64,000 nucleotides of DNA from Mariprofundus aestuarium (GCF_002795805.1 NZ_CP018799.1:551001-615000); one strand, 5' to 3'; shown: positions 8,876 through 18,618, counted from the stretch's first letter. Made by a program: numbers and translations. Notes: generated by a model from the letters alone, not told the origin.

Positions 8876-9099
8876 GCCTCTGCATCCATGGCCTTTAGCT
8901 CATCGAAGAGCTTCAGTGTTTTTGCGGCTTCAACCGGATCGATGCGCTCGAGTGCGAAACCGACATGTATCAGCACATAATCACCAACGGCGATCTCATC
9001 GAGTAAGACGGTTGATGTCTCTTTGCGAATGCCATCAAGATCGACGACGGCACTATCACCATTGAGTTCAACAACGAGGGCAGGTACAGCAAGGCACAT
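8872..9099 (-). CDS. hypC: Hydrogenase assembly chaperone HypC
   Basis: A 75-aa chaperone with the invariant start MCLAVP, whose Cys2 binds iron and contacts the large-subunit precursor. The later GDYVLIHVGFALERID stretch is typical of HypC/HupF. It lies 3 bases after the hypB stop. Only one hypC-like gene is present in the window, in line with a single hydrogenase. Confidence 0.96.
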   Translation of the reverse strand: MCLAVPALVVELNGDSAVVDLDGIRKETSTVLLDEIAVGDYVLIHVGFALERIDPVEAAKTLKLFDELKAMDAEA

Positions 9100-9102
9100 A
9101 AG

Positions 9103-9939
9103 TTAGTCCATCCCGATCAGTGACAGCTCACGTGTGGCCCTGAGCCAGGCAAACCAGTTTTCCATGCCTTCGCCACTGCTGGCAGAGAGCTGCAGGATCT
9201 TGATGCCGGGATTTACCCGGCGTGCATATGCGATGCAGCTCTTCAGGTCAAAATCGAGGTAAGGAAGCAGGTCGACTTTATTCAGGATCATCAGGTCTGC
9301 GGCGTGGAACATGTCCGGGTATTTCAATGGTTTATCCTCACCCTCAGTTACCGAAAGGATCACCACCTTGTGCGCCTCGCCGAGATCAAAGGCGGCGGGG
9401 CATACCAGATTGCCGACATTCTCAATGAACAGCAGGCTCTTATCTTCCGGAGTCAGGTCGCCAATGGCGTGACCGACCATGTGGCCATCGAGATGGCAGC
9501 CTTTGCCTGTATTGATCTGTACGGCTTTCACTCCCGTAGCGCGGATGCGTTCGGCATCGTTGGCTGTCTGTTGGTCGCCCTCGATTACCGAGATCGGGAA
9601 AGCGCTGTTCAGTGCTTCAATGGTTTTCGTCAGCAGCGTGGTTTTACCGGCACCGGGGCTGGAGACAAGATTCAGCGCCAGGATGCCGCGCTCGGCAAAG
9701 TGGCGGCGGTTGGCGGCTGCATAACCGTTGTTTTTGGCAAGAATATTCTGCTCAATACTGATCAGGCGCGCTTGAGAGAGGCCTGCAACATGTACGCCTG
9801 CTTCACCTTTGCTGTAGTCGTGGTCATGGCTATGTGCATGACTGTGATTATTATGCTTATGGTCGTGATGATGGTCGTGGTCATGAGGATGCCCATGATC
9901 ATGTTTATCCTCTTCACCGCATCCGCATACAGTACACAT
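9103..9939 (-). CDS. hypB: Hydrogenase nickel-incorporation GTPase HypB
   Basis: A 278-aa GTPase that helps HypA insert nickel into HoxH. The N terminus is [10 protein letters not shown], giving the CxxCGC high-affinity metal site. A stretch of about 35 residues follows in which His and Asp predominate, a nickel-storage tail. The P-loop is [11 protein letters not shown], and NKVDLLPY supplies the guanine-recognition NKxD. The start codon shares one base with the hypA stop (TAATG). The His-rich tail suggests buffering of scarce nickel, which fits the adjacent permease. Confidence 0.97.
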   Translation of the reverse strand: MCTVCGCGEEDKHDHGHPHDHDHHHDHKHNNHSHAHSHDHDYSKGEAGVHVAGLSQARLISIEQNILAKNNGYAAANRRHFAERGILALNLVSSPGAGKTTLLTKTIEALNSAFPISVIEGDQQTANDAERIRATGVKAVQINTGKGCHLDGHMVGHAIGDLTPEDKSLLFIENVGNLVCPAAFDLGEAHKVVILSVTEGEDKPLKYPDMFHAADLMILNKVDLLPYLDFDLKSCIAYARRVNPGIKILQLSASSGEGMENWFAWLRATRELSLIGMD

Positions 9940-10280
9940 TATTCGACCTCCATATCTTTGATGCGCATGGCATCACCGGCTCTGATCTCCAGTGGGTAGT
10001 GTTCACACAGGGGGCAGGCATCGTATCGCTGTCCGATCTCTACCTCTTTTTGGCACGCTACGCACCAGCCGCTACCGGGGATATGGTCAATCTCCAGCCT
10101 TGCGCCATCGGCAATGGTTCCTTTGCTGGCCGCATCAAAGGCGAAGCGCATCGCTTCAGGCTCAACACACGAGAGCCTGCCGATCTCCAGCCGGATGCTT
10201 TTCACCTTGTTGTAATTCTGAATAGAGGCTTGTTCTTCGGCTATTTCGATGATGCCTTCACACAGTGACATCTCATGCAT
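9939..10280 (-). CDS. hypA: Hydrogenase nickel metallochaperone HypA
   Basis: A 113-aa nickel chaperone. It starts MHEMSLCEG, with the nickel-binding His2 typical of the family. Two CxxC pairs (CVAC and CPLC) form the structural zinc site near the C terminus. I chose ATG 10280 rather than ATG 10304 because MHEM must be N-terminal for nickel binding, and TGGAG lies just upstream. It is the first gene of the hyp-hox run and sits 16-20 bases after a predicted transcription start. Confidence 0.96.
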   Translation of the reverse strand: MHEMSLCEGIIEIAEEQASIQNYNKVKSIRLEIGRLSCVEPEAMRFAFDAASKGTIADGARLEIDHIPGSGWCVACQKEVEIGQRYDACPLCEHYPLEIRAGDAMRIKDMEVE

Positions 10281-10302
10281 GGGTAACTCCAGAGGGGCAG
10301 GC

Positions 10303-10330
10303 ATTCTAAACTATCCAGAATGCTCTGCAA
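10303..10330 (-). promoter_or_regulatory. Sigma70-type promoter of the hyp-hox operon
   Basis: On the minus strand TTGCAG (10330-10325) and TAGAAT (10308-10303) are separated by 16 bases, with the start expected near 10296. I saw no sigma54 -24/-12 element, though many uptake hydrogenase operons use one. The remainder of 10331-10524 shows nothing else clear. Confidence 0.6.
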
Positions 10331-10524
10331 GGCGTGATAGTCATGGCGAAGAAATGAGCAATGGGTGTGGCTCTTGGATAAGGGGGCAGGCCTCTTTTTT
10401 TGCTTACCGGCCGTTTTTCGACCATCGAGGTTCGGCCAACTTCAGACATTCAGTTTAGTTCAGCCTAAAAATATTTGCATAGCCATGAGGCATCAGTAAT
10501 CGCAACTAATTCAAGCCATTATGG

Positions 10525-10992
10525 CTACTTATTATTGGGACACGACCATTTATTGAGATTGAATAAAATTCTGTCATCATGAATTCTACCTTCAGCATTA
10601 TCCAAGCCACAATTCTTATCACATTGAAGAAACAAGCATATATGGTGTTTTAATGAATCAGGATTAAATGGTTTACATAAATACATACAGGCTAAATTTT
10701 TATACTTATGTTCAATCTCAGGTGACCCAGTAACAACCACGAATTTCTGGAATGGATTAAGCTGGCGGACTTGATGCATGAAATCATATCCATTCATTTC
10801 AGGCATACGTACATCACTAATAATAGCAAGCGGAGAGGAGTAGTCCGGCTCATTCATATATCCAAGATAATGCGTTGGGCTACTAAACAGCAAAGTCCGA
10901 CATCCAAAATCATGGATAATCTCAGAAAATATTTCCATTATCACTTCATCATCATCGACAATGTGGACCACACTTCTTTCAAGGTTAACCAT
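10525..10992 (-). CDS. Stand-alone response-regulator receiver protein
   Basis: A single receiver domain of 155 aa with no output domain. The acidic pocket is VDDDE, the phospho-acceptor Asp lies in ISDVRMPEMNGYDF, the Thr switch in VVVTGSPE and the Lys in LCKPFNP. After residue 125 there is a polar tail without a recognizable domain. ATG 10992 was chosen because GGGAGGG precedes it; the longer form from 11082 adds 30 unlikely residues. No histidine kinase is adjacent. The gene and its flanks are clearly more AT-rich than their neighbours, which suggests acquisition by transfer. Its partner is unknown. Confidence 0.85.
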   Translation of the reverse strand: MVNLERSVVHIVDDDEVIMEIFSEIIHDFGCRTLLFSSPTHYLGYMNEPDYSSPLAIISDVRMPEMNGYDFMHQVRQLNPFQKFVVVTGSPEIEHKYKNLACMYLCKPFNPDSLKHHICLFLQCDKNCGLDNAEGRIHDDRILFNLNKWSCPNNK

Positions 10993-11197
10993 TGGACATC
11001 CCTCCCAATGGACGTCCATTTCCAAAATTATTCTTCCGTGAAGGTGAAAACACATCATACGCGCAAACTGCCAGTCAAACAATTAACACAAATGGAAGAG
11101 GTTCTTTTGCGTTGATAGGTTTTGCAGTAAATACATATTCTTATTTGAATGTCCGAAGTTGGCGGTGATCTCAACTGCCTCACCATTATTTGGAACG

Positions 11198-14100
11198 TTA
11201 TCTTAACCCTTGCCAGAGCGTTTCCAGTTTTTTCAGGGATACGGGAACGCTGGTTTTCAGCTCCTGTGCGAAGAGGGATACGCGCAGCTCTTCCAGCAGC
11301 CAGCGGAACTCATCGATGGCTTCGGTGCTCTCCTTCAGCTTTTGCAACACCTCGCGACGGGCTGCGTATTGTATCCAGAGTCGCTCTAGGGTTGCGGTGT
11401 GCTGGCTGTCCTGTTTGAGGTTACGGCCAGCCTTGCCCAAGCGCATTTTCGCGGCTTCGATAAAGCGGGGGTAGTGGGCAAGCCATCGGGCAGGCGTAGT
11501 TGCAACAAAACCGGGATAAATCAGCCTGCTTATCTGCTGCCTGATATCATCGCTGACAGGTTTGAGCTGCGCTGCACGAATGGCATCAAGGGCAGTGATC
11601 AGCTCCGTGTGGGCGGTGAGTGCGGCGGTGATATGATCAGCCAGCGTGGATGCCTGCGCAACGATGCGCACACGCCCCTGATCAAGACGCTGGGTAAATG
11701 CAGCCTGACTCCTCGGTAGCGGCTCGGCCATGAATACCTCATCAAAGGCCGCCTGGATCAGTTCATCCTTGAGAGTGGCCGGATCCCCAATCAGGGCATA
11801 ACGCAGTGTCAGCTTCTGCAGTTGCGGGGTATTTTTTTTGAGCAGCTCCACCTGCTGGTGCAAATGTAGCATAAACAGCCTTCTTAAGCCCATACGCATC
11901 ACCTGCGCCGCCTCGTGGCAGCTCTCAAAGATGCGGATGGCAACACTCTGACCGTCATCCTGAAGGGCTGGAAAGAGCTGCAGCTGCAGCCGTTGCCGGG
12001 TGGTGGTAACCGACTCGGGAAGATCGCTGAACTCCTCCCAGCGGGTAATGCCGATTCGCTCCAGTTTCTGTACCGTATCAATAGCCTTCAGGCTTTCGCG
12101 GCTGCTTGTCGCGTGTTTGGCCTGAAGCTCCCTGAGATCACTGCCACTATCCAGCGTTTTTCCGCTTTCACCGGTAACCCTGAATTTCATGCTCAGGTGG
12201 GAGGGAATGGATTCACCATTCCAGTCGTCACGATGCGGTTTGACACCGGTCATGCGCTCAAGCTGGCGCGAAAAAGAGTCCAGCAGCTCGCCTTTGCCGA
12301 ACGCCATGCTCTCCATGGCTGCCTGAGCAAACTGCGGTGCGGGCACGAAGTTGCGCCGCATCGCCTTGGGCAGGCTTTTGATCAGCAGGATCAGCTTCTC
12401 GGCCAGCATGCCTGGTACCAGCCACTCAAAACGGGTCGCATCAAGCTGGCCCAGTACTGGCAATGGCACGATCAGTGTCACGCCATCGGCCTTGTGCATT
12501 GGATCAAAGTGATAGCTGAATTTCAGTTTGAGTTTGCCTTCCTGGTAAAAATCGGGAAAGGCATCGTTGTTGATGGCTTTGGCATCACTATGCAGCAGAT
12601 ACTTTCTATCGAGATAGAGCAATCTCGGGTTCTTCTGTTCGACCTCTTTGCGCCACTGCTCAAAAAGTTTGCCGCTATAAACGCCCTCGGGAATGATGTC
12701 ATCGTAGAAATCGAAGGCGACCTGCTCTTCAGCCAGCAGATCACGTCGCCGTGACTTGGCTTCCAGCTTCTCAAGTTCGTTGATCAGGCGCTGGTTATGG
12801 CTGAAAAACTTGCCATGGGTGCGATACTCGAACTGCACCAGTGCATGGCGGATAAACAGTTCACGGGAAACCACAGGATCAACCGGCCCATAGTGGATAA
12901 GGCGCCTGCCGATGATGGGTAGACCATAGAGGCTGACCTTCTCATAGGCGGCGACCTGGGCGCGTTTGAGTGACCAGTGCGGTTCGCTGTAACTCTTTTT
13001 GATCAGATGAGGTGCAAGCTCCTCCAGCCATGCCGGATTGATGGCTGCAGCTGAGCGGCCATAGAGGCGGGTGGTTTCAACAAGCTCGCCGCATAGCACC
13101 CATTTCGGCGGCTTCTTAAACAGGGATGAGCCGGGGAAGATAGAGAACCTGAGGTTGCGTGAACCCATGTAGTTGCGCTTCTCATCATCATAGAGCCCGA
13201 CATGACTTAAAAGGCCGGCCAGCAGGGCGCGGTGAATCGCATCGGGTTTGGCAGCCTCGCTGTTCGGCTTCATCTTCATCTCACGCACGATGGCCAGCAG
13301 TTGCCCGTGCAGGTCATGCCATTCGCGCAGGCGTATATAGGAGAGGAAACGATCATGGCAGAGCTTGCGCAGCTTTGAACGCGAGAGGTGCCGCGCCTGT
13401 TCGTGGTACCAGCTCCACAGCTTCAACCAGCTCAGCAGATCGGATGTGGGGTCGGAAAACAGGCGGTGTTTCTCATCGGCCTGCTGCTGCATATCCATAG
13501 GTCTGGTACGCGGGTCCTGCACCGAGAGGGCAGCGGCGATAATCAGCAGCTCATGCAGCGAGCGCTCGGCATCAGCCTGCAGCAGCATGCGGCCAATGCG
13601 CGGATCGACAGGCAGGCGCACAAGCCTTTTGCCGATGGGGGTAAGCTTCTTCTGGCTATCAACCGCCTGAAGCTCATCCAGCAGCAGGTAACCGTCAGCA
13701 ATCGCCTTCCTCTCCGGCGCATCCATGAACGGATAACTGCTCAGCTCACCCAGGTTAAGGTTGCTCATCTGCAGGATTACGCTGGCTAGGTTGGTACGGC
13801 GAATCTCAGGGTCGGTCTGGGCGGGGCGATTGTTAAAACTCTCCTCCGAGTAGAGGCGAATACAGATGCCTGCGGCAATGCGGCCACAGCGCCCGGCACG
13901 CTGGTTGGCGGAGGCCTGTGAAATGGGCTCAATCGGCAGTCGCTGCACCTTGGTGCGGGCGCTATACCGGCTGATGCGGGCAAGCCCTGAATCGATCACA
14001 AAGCGGATGCCGGGCACAGTCAGCGAGGTTTCGGCTACATTGGTCGCCAGTACGATGCGGCGTCCTTTGTGGGATTGAAAAACCTTGTCCTGCTCAGCCG

Positions 14101-15088
14101 GTGAGAGGCGGGAGAGAAGAGGGACTACCTCGGTGTTGTTCATCGCATGCTGATGCAGCGCTTCAGTGGCCTCGCGTATCTCACGTTCACCCGGAAGGAA
14201 GACAAGGATGTCTCCAAGGGGATCGATGGTTGCCGCCTCATCGACGGAATCAACGATCGCCTGCGGCAGGTCACGATCTTGGTCATCCTCATCCCCTCCA
14301 ATGGGATGGTATTGAATGTCGACTGGGTAACTGCGTCCGGAAACCTCGATGATCGGCGCCTTGTTAAAAAATTCGGAGAAGCGTTCGGTATTGATCGTGG
14401 CCGAGGTGACGATCACCTTCAGATCACGGCGTTTGGGTAACAACTGCTGAAGAAAACCGAGCAGGAAATCAATATTCAGGCTGCGTTCGTGCGCTTCATC
14501 AATGATGATGGTGTCATAGGCCAAAAGCAGCGGATCGCTCTGGATCTCGGCCAGCAGGATGCCGTCGGTCATCAGTTTGATGTAGCCACTCTTCTTGGTC
14601 TGATCGGAGAAGCGCACCTTGTAGCCGACATACTCACCGACCTTGCTGCCCAGCTCCTGGGCAATGCGGGTGGCGACTGAGCGGGCGGCGATACGGCGCG
14701 GCTGGGTATGGCCGACCTGGCCTGCAATGCCGCGCCCCAGTTCAAGGCATATCTTCGGAATCTGAGTGGTTTTTCCCGAACCGGTTTCACCGGCAATGAT
14801 CACCACCTGATGCGCTACAATGGCCGCACTGATCTCCGAACGCCTTGCCGATACCGGCAGCTCTTCCGGATAAGTGATGGAGGGAAGGGCATCGGCGCGC
14901 TGCTTGAAAGCCAGCGCCGATGCTGCAATCTCTTCGGTCAGCTTTGCCAGCGCGCGGTCAATTGGCTTTCCCTGTTTCAAGCGGTGGCGTAGCCCGTGCA
15001 GCCGTTTGGAGAGGCTGCGGCGATCCACAAGCATGCAGAATTCAAGCTTGCCGAACAGTTCGTTGATGGTTTGAGAATCGCTGCCCAT
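11198..15088 (-). CDS. hrpA: ATP-dependent RNA helicase HrpA
   Basis: A DEAH-box helicase of about 1296 aa, the normal size for HrpA. Motifs in order are GETGSGKTTQIP (Walker A), IIIDEAHERSLN, VTSATINTERF (motif III) and QRAGRCGR (motif VI). They are followed by the helicase-associated, OB-fold and long DUF3418-type C-terminal regions. HrpA is known to process fimbrial mRNA and rescue stalled ribosomes in E. coli. The start is uncertain: ATG 15088 (MGSDSQTINELFG) is preferred over ATG 15127. It stands alone, with hrpA and the antiporter gene on the same strand about 87 bases apart. Confidence 0.95.
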   Translation of the reverse strand: MGSDSQTINELFGKLEFCMLVDRRSLSKRLHGLRHRLKQGKPIDRALAKLTEEIAASALAFKQRADALPSITYPEELPVSARRSEISAAIVAHQVVIIAGETGSGKTTQIPKICLELGRGIAGQVGHTQPRRIAARSVATRIAQELGSKVGEYVGYKVRFSDQTKKSGYIKLMTDGILLAEIQSDPLLLAYDTIIIDEAHERSLNIDFLLGFLQQLLPKRRDLKVIVTSATINTERFSEFFNKAPIIEVSGRSYPVDIQYHPIGGDEDDQDRDLPQAIVDSVDEAATIDPLGDILVFLPGEREIREATEALHQHAMNNTEVVPLLSRLSPAEQDKVFQSHKGRRIVLATNVAETSLTVPGIRFVIDSGLARISRYSARTKVQRLPIEPISQASANQRAGRCGRIAAGICIRLYSEESFNNRPAQTDPEIRRTNLASVILQMSNLNLGELSSYPFMDAPERKAIADGYLLLDELQAVDSQKKLTPIGKRLVRLPVDPRIGRMLLQADAERSLHELLIIAAALSVQDPRTRPMDMQQQADEKHRLFSDPTSDLLSWLKLWSWYHEQARHLSRSKLRKLCHDRFLSYIRLREWHDLHGQLLAIVREMKMKPNSEAAKPDAIHRALLAGLLSHVGLYDDEKRNYMGSRNLRFSIFPGSSLFKKPPKWVLCGELVETTRLYGRSAAAINPAWLEELAPHLIKKSYSEPHWSLKRAQVAAYEKVSLYGLPIIGRRLIHYGPVDPVVSRELFIRHALVQFEYRTHGKFFSHNQRLINELEKLEAKSRRRDLLAEEQVAFDFYDDIIPEGVYSGKLFEQWRKEVEQKNPRLLYLDRKYLLHSDAKAINNDAFPDFYQEGKLKLKFSYHFDPMHKADGVTLIVPLPVLGQLDATRFEWLVPGMLAEKLILLIKSLPKAMRRNFVPAPQFAQAAMESMAFGKGELLDSFSRQLERMTGVKPHRDDWNGESIPSHLSMKFRVTGESGKTLDSGSDLRELQAKHATSSRESLKAIDTVQKLERIGITRWEEFSDLPESVTTTRQRLQLQLFPALQDDGQSVAIRIFESCHEAAQVMRMGLRRLFMLHLHQQVELLKKNTPQLQKLTLRYALIGDPATLKDELIQAAFDEVFMAEPLPRSQAAFTQRLDQGRVRIVAQASTLADHITAALTAHTELITALDAIRAAQLKPVSDDIRQQISRLIYPGFVATTPARWLAHYPRFIEAAKMRLGKAGRNLKQDSQHTATLERLWIQYAARREVLQKLKESTEAIDEFRWLLEELRVSLFAQELKTSVPVSLKKLETLWQGLR

Positions 15089-15174
15089 AGGAGTGGGGCA
15101 GTATATCCGATTGTGTTTCGAGCGCACCCTGCGGTTATGGAGGTCTAACCCCTGTCAGGTGATGGCTTGTCCTT

Positions 15175-17667
15175 CTATTGCGTCAGCGTGCTGCTTTCGC
15201 GCAGTTCCCTGTCCCGCGCAGCCAGTTTATCCGCAAGTGCGGGCTCCTCTTCCAGGAGTTCTTGCAGGCTTTCACGGCTGATAATGTGGACAATGCACGG
15301 GATGACGGCCTCCACCCCGACTGTTGATGAGCTGTCCATCTCAGAGCTGTGGCCCATCAGCGCTTTTTCACCGAAGAATTCGCCGGCCACCAGGGTGCCT
15401 TCATGGGTTTTGCCGTTCGTATCGAAGGTGATGCGTAGAACGCCACGCACGATAATGATGAGTATTTCGCTCAGTACCCCTTTCTGCACAATGAATTCAT
15501 GCTCTAGCAGGCTTTTCCTCTGGACTAGCTCTGAGAGCAGCCCAAGTTCACGACTGTCCAGTTCGGAGAAGAGAGGTACGCGTCGAATCATGCTGAGCGG
15601 GTCGTCGTGGATTGGTTCCATCTCCTGGCCGCGCAGCGCACTCAGTCGTTTGGCAAGTGCCGCTTCGATGTTTTTGGCGACACCCTCGGGAAGGACGCCC
15701 TGTTCGGCTTTTTCCTCCGTGGTTTCGAGTTCGGCCAGTAGAAGCATGCGCTGGCCCATCCGGTTCTGCATTGAGGTAACAAACTCCGGATACTGCTCGC
15801 TGACCTGATAGAGCTGGTGGGTGGCGATCTCGTGCCAGGAACGGTACTTATTGATCACCTCTTCAGCTTCTGCCTCACTCATCAGATCCATTTTCGCCAG
15901 CTTTCCAAGTGATTTAATGACGTGGCTGCTGCCGAGGAAGTGGGCCCATATCTGTTCATAATCGAGAATAATACGTGACATGCGCATCCTCTCGGCAATC
16001 GGCATTAGCCATGAGGCCACGGTGGTCAGGCGGAAAAATGACTGTTCCAGTGCGCGTTTGATGCGGTGGGAGTGCACATGTTCGAATGCGCCATTGTAGC
16101 GCAGGGCATCGATCTGCATATTTAGCACCAGAGACAATTCGCGGGCAGCGCCCTCGCTGATGTGGCCATGATTGTACATTTCGGTGTAAAAGGATTTCTC
16201 CTCGGTCAGTGCCCGCAGGTAGAGCAGGTTTAACTCATTACCCCGATCCATCTCCGTGGCACGCAGGTGGTCGATCTTTTTCAAAGCGTTGCTGATGGCG
16301 TGGTCACACTCAACGGTCAGGTTATGGGCGATACGGCTGGAGAAAAAACCGCTGCCCTTAAGTCTTGGCAGCTGTTTCATGGCTCGCCGTTTGGATGCGA
16401 GATCGAGCTCGATAATGGCGAATCGGTCGGCAAGCGGCGGGATATCGAGCCCGAACTTTTTCATCACCGATTCGATCGAGAGCCCCTGCACCAGCAAGGT
16501 GAACAGTACGGCCCCCATCACCATGGCGACGAAGAGCTCAGAGTATTCGAAGTGGGGCAGACTGAGCACAATGGCCAGAGCAATCGCGCCGCGCAGGCCA
16601 CCCCAGAACATAATGAACTGGTAAGGGAAGCTGATCGGTCGGGAGCCGGGCAGACGCCCGATCAGTGGCATCAGGCAGAATACGACAATAGCGCGTGCCA
16701 CCAGCATGGCAAATACCACCCAGGCAAGCTTATCGAGCGTCTGCCAAAGCGCATTAAGATCCACCTTCATGCCAACCAGCAGGAAAAGCAGTGCATTGGC
16801 GATAAAGGCGAGCAGTTCCCAGAAGTGTTCCAGATAGATGCGTACCGATGTGGAGATGCGGATGCGGCCCCAGCTGCCCAGTGTCAGGCCGGCACCGACC
16901 GTGGCCATAACACCACTGACATGGAATATCTCTTCAGCCAGCAGGAATGAGAGGTAGGCCAGTGCCGTGGTCAGGCCGATCTCGATAAAGGATTCCGACT
17001 CGATCCAGCCAATGATTTTACCGGTGAGGTAACCCAGGGTGATACCGACTACAAGGCCGCCGAGAAAAAGAATGAAGAAGCTGGCGATGCCGCTGCCGAT
17101 TGAGACCTCGCCACTCTGTTCAATCACCATGCCGACCAGGATGCCTGCCACCACGATCGAGGTGGCGTCGTTGAAGAGGCTCTCTCCCTCGATCAGTGTA
17201 TTAAGTCGATCTGGTGCACCGATCTGGCGGAAGATAGAGACAACAGCAACCGGATCGGTGGCGCTGAGTATAGCGCCAAGAAGCAGTGCGATGGTGAATG
17301 GCATGGCCGTTGCCCACCAGAGGACGGTGCCGATCACAAAGGTGGAGATCAGTAGCCCCGGCACAGCCAGTGTCATGACCGGGCCGATATTGTGAATCAG
17401 CCGCCGGGCATCAAGGTTGTAGCTGGACTCAAATATCAGGGCGGGCAAAAAGATATAGAGGATGATATCGGGCGAAATCTTCAGCGCCTGGAAAAGCCCG
17501 AAGCCGGGATAGAGGTCGTGCAGTGAATTCAGCCCGATGCCGACCAGTACCAGCAGGATTGTGAAGGGAAGCCTGATGCGCTGAGCCAGAAACTGAATGA
17601 AGAGTGCTACAAGTAGCAGGCTGAAGATGCTCCAGACGACCGCGCTGACAAGGGAGGTGTGTTCCAT
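15175..17667 (-). CDS. CPA1/NhaP-type Na+(K+)/H+ antiporter with cyclic-nucleotide-binding domain
   Basis: At 830 aa the protein has about 12 membrane segments in residues 1-400. The CPA1 signature includes GAILSATDPVAVVSIF and the ion-binding stretch EGESLFNDATSIV. A helical cytoplasmic middle part follows. The last 120 or so residues form a cNMP/Crp-like beta-barrel (LFSELDSRELGLLSELVQ ... GEFFGEKALMG). By family it exchanges monovalent cations for protons. The C-terminal domain suggests gating by a nucleotide or a related ligand, though ligand specificity cannot be read here. It is monocistronic and starts at ATG 17667. Confidence 0.92.
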   Translation of the reverse strand: MEHTSLVSAVVWSIFSLLLVALFIQFLAQRIRLPFTILLVLVGIGLNSLHDLYPGFGLFQALKISPDIILYIFLPALIFESSYNLDARRLIHNIGPVMTLAVPGLLISTFVIGTVLWWATAMPFTIALLLGAILSATDPVAVVSIFRQIGAPDRLNTLIEGESLFNDATSIVVAGILVGMVIEQSGEVSIGSGIASFFILFLGGLVVGITLGYLTGKIIGWIESESFIEIGLTTALAYLSFLLAEEIFHVSGVMATVGAGLTLGSWGRIRISTSVRIYLEHFWELLAFIANALLFLLVGMKVDLNALWQTLDKLAWVVFAMLVARAIVVFCLMPLIGRLPGSRPISFPYQFIMFWGGLRGAIALAIVLSLPHFEYSELFVAMVMGAVLFTLLVQGLSIESVMKKFGLDIPPLADRFAIIELDLASKRRAMKQLPRLKGSGFFSSRIAHNLTVECDHAISNALKKIDHLRATEMDRGNELNLLYLRALTEEKSFYTEMYNHGHISEGAARELSLVLNMQIDALRYNGAFEHVHSHRIKRALEQSFFRLTTVASWLMPIAERMRMSRIILDYEQIWAHFLGSSHVIKSLGKLAKMDLMSEAEAEEVINKYRSWHEIATHQLYQVSEQYPEFVTSMQNRMGQRMLLLAELETTEEKAEQGVLPEGVAKNIEAALAKRLSALRGQEMEPIHDDPLSMIRRVPLFSELDSRELGLLSELVQRKSLLEHEFIVQKGVLSEILIIIVRGVLRITFDTNGKTHEGTLVAGEFFGEKALMGHSSEMDSSSTVGVEAVIPCIVHIISRESLQELLEEEPALADKLAARDRELRESSTLTQ

Positions 17668-17827
17668 GTTTCTATCTTAGACTATGGAGCGCCAATATTT
17701 AAGCTGGAACCCACTTTTTTTTCGATCACTCGATTCATTGATGAGATTAACAGGCCGGTTTTTACCTGATCAGGGGACGTTTGCAGGAAAACGTGATGTG
17801 GCTTACCCCATTTGGGAAAATCTTTGC

Positions 17828-17833
17828 TATACT
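17828..17833 (+). promoter_or_regulatory. Extended -10 promoter for the esterase gene
   Basis: TGC directly before TATACT makes an extended -10 element. No -35 at the right distance is visible. Transcription would start near 17840, leaving a leader of about 150 bases. Confidence 0.45.
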
Positions 17834-17842
17834 GACCACAGT

Positions 17843-17876
17843 CGCCTGCCTGAAAAGTTCAATGGGCAGGCAGGCG
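17843..17876 (+). promoter_or_regulatory. Strong hairpin at the 5' end of the esterase leader
   Basis: CGCCTGCCTG (17843-17852) pairs perfectly with CAGGCAGGCG (17867-17876) around a 14-base loop. It begins within a few bases of the predicted transcript start. There is no T-tract after it, so it is not a simple terminator. The other bases between the antiporter and esterase genes hold no gene I can support. Confidence 0.5.
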
Positions 17877-17991
17877 GCTTCCTTTATTTCATATCCGAAC
17901 GCACATTGCGCTAACTGGGCCGAAGGGATTGCGTCATGGCGTTTGCCAATCAAGAGTACCATCCTTGATATTGAGCCAACGGGAGGGTGAC

Positions 17992-18558
17992 ATGAAGGTG
18001 ATCTATCTGCACGGTTTTGCCAGTTCAGGAAACAGCAGTAAAAGCGACTGGCTGCGGCAACAGTTTGCCGGCAGCGGGATTGACTTTATCTCGCCCGATC
18101 TTCCAAACAAACCACGCGCCGCCGCCCTGTTTCTCGATGACTACCTTGCCGGTTTTGCAAATGAACCGGTCTGCCTGATAGGCACCTCCCTTGGTGGTTT
18201 CTTCTCTGCATTTTATGCGGGCAGATATGACTGGCCTGCAGTGCTGATTAATCCGCTTGCTGACATGCAGGATCTGATCGGCTCAGCCATGGGCCAGAAT
18301 GAGAACTATGCCACCGGCGAGAGCTTCACCGTGGATCGGGCTGATGCCGATCAGTTGATTCGCATGAGTGAGTCGATGCAGGTGTCTGAGGCGCCAACAC
18401 TACTGTTGCTCGACAGGGGTGATGAACTGCTCGATTACAACAAAGCCCTGGCGCGCTTCGGCGAGCAAGCAAACGTTCACGCGTTTGAAGGTGGCTCGCA
18501 CCGTTTCGATCATCTCCCTGAGTCCATGCCGGAAATTCTGACGCTGTTGAATAAATAA
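17992..18558 (+). CDS. yqiA: YqiA-type alpha/beta-hydrolase (esterase)
   Basis: A small 188-aa alpha/beta hydrolase. The opening MKVIYLHGFASS, the nucleophile elbow GTSLGGFFS, the Asp in LLLDRGDELLDY and the His in GGSHRFDHL give a complete catalytic triad in the UPF0227/YqiA pattern. E. coli YqiA is an esterase of unknown natural substrate. ATG 17992 is preceded by GGGAGGG, which decides it over the upstream ATG at 17929. The pepN gene follows after 60 bases on the same strand. Confidence 0.88.
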   Translation: MKVIYLHGFASSGNSSKSDWLRQQFAGSGIDFISPDLPNKPRAAALFLDDYLAGFANEPVCLIGTSLGGFFSAFYAGRYDWPAVLINPLADMQDLIGSAMGQNENYATGESFTVDRADADQLIRMSESMQVSEAPTLLLLDRGDELLDYNKALARFGEQANVHAFEGGSHRFDHLPESMPEILTLLNK

Positions 18559-18618
18559 CTGTTTCGATTGCAGCCTGAGTTATTAGGTTGTCCCGACTTT
18601 AGTTCTGGGATGGTGTTC

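Noticed and set aside
11009-11020. Palindrome near ATGGACGTCCAT upstream of the receiver gene
   Set aside because: Perfect but short (12 bases), within AT-rich DNA, and no second site; could be chance, so not called an operator.
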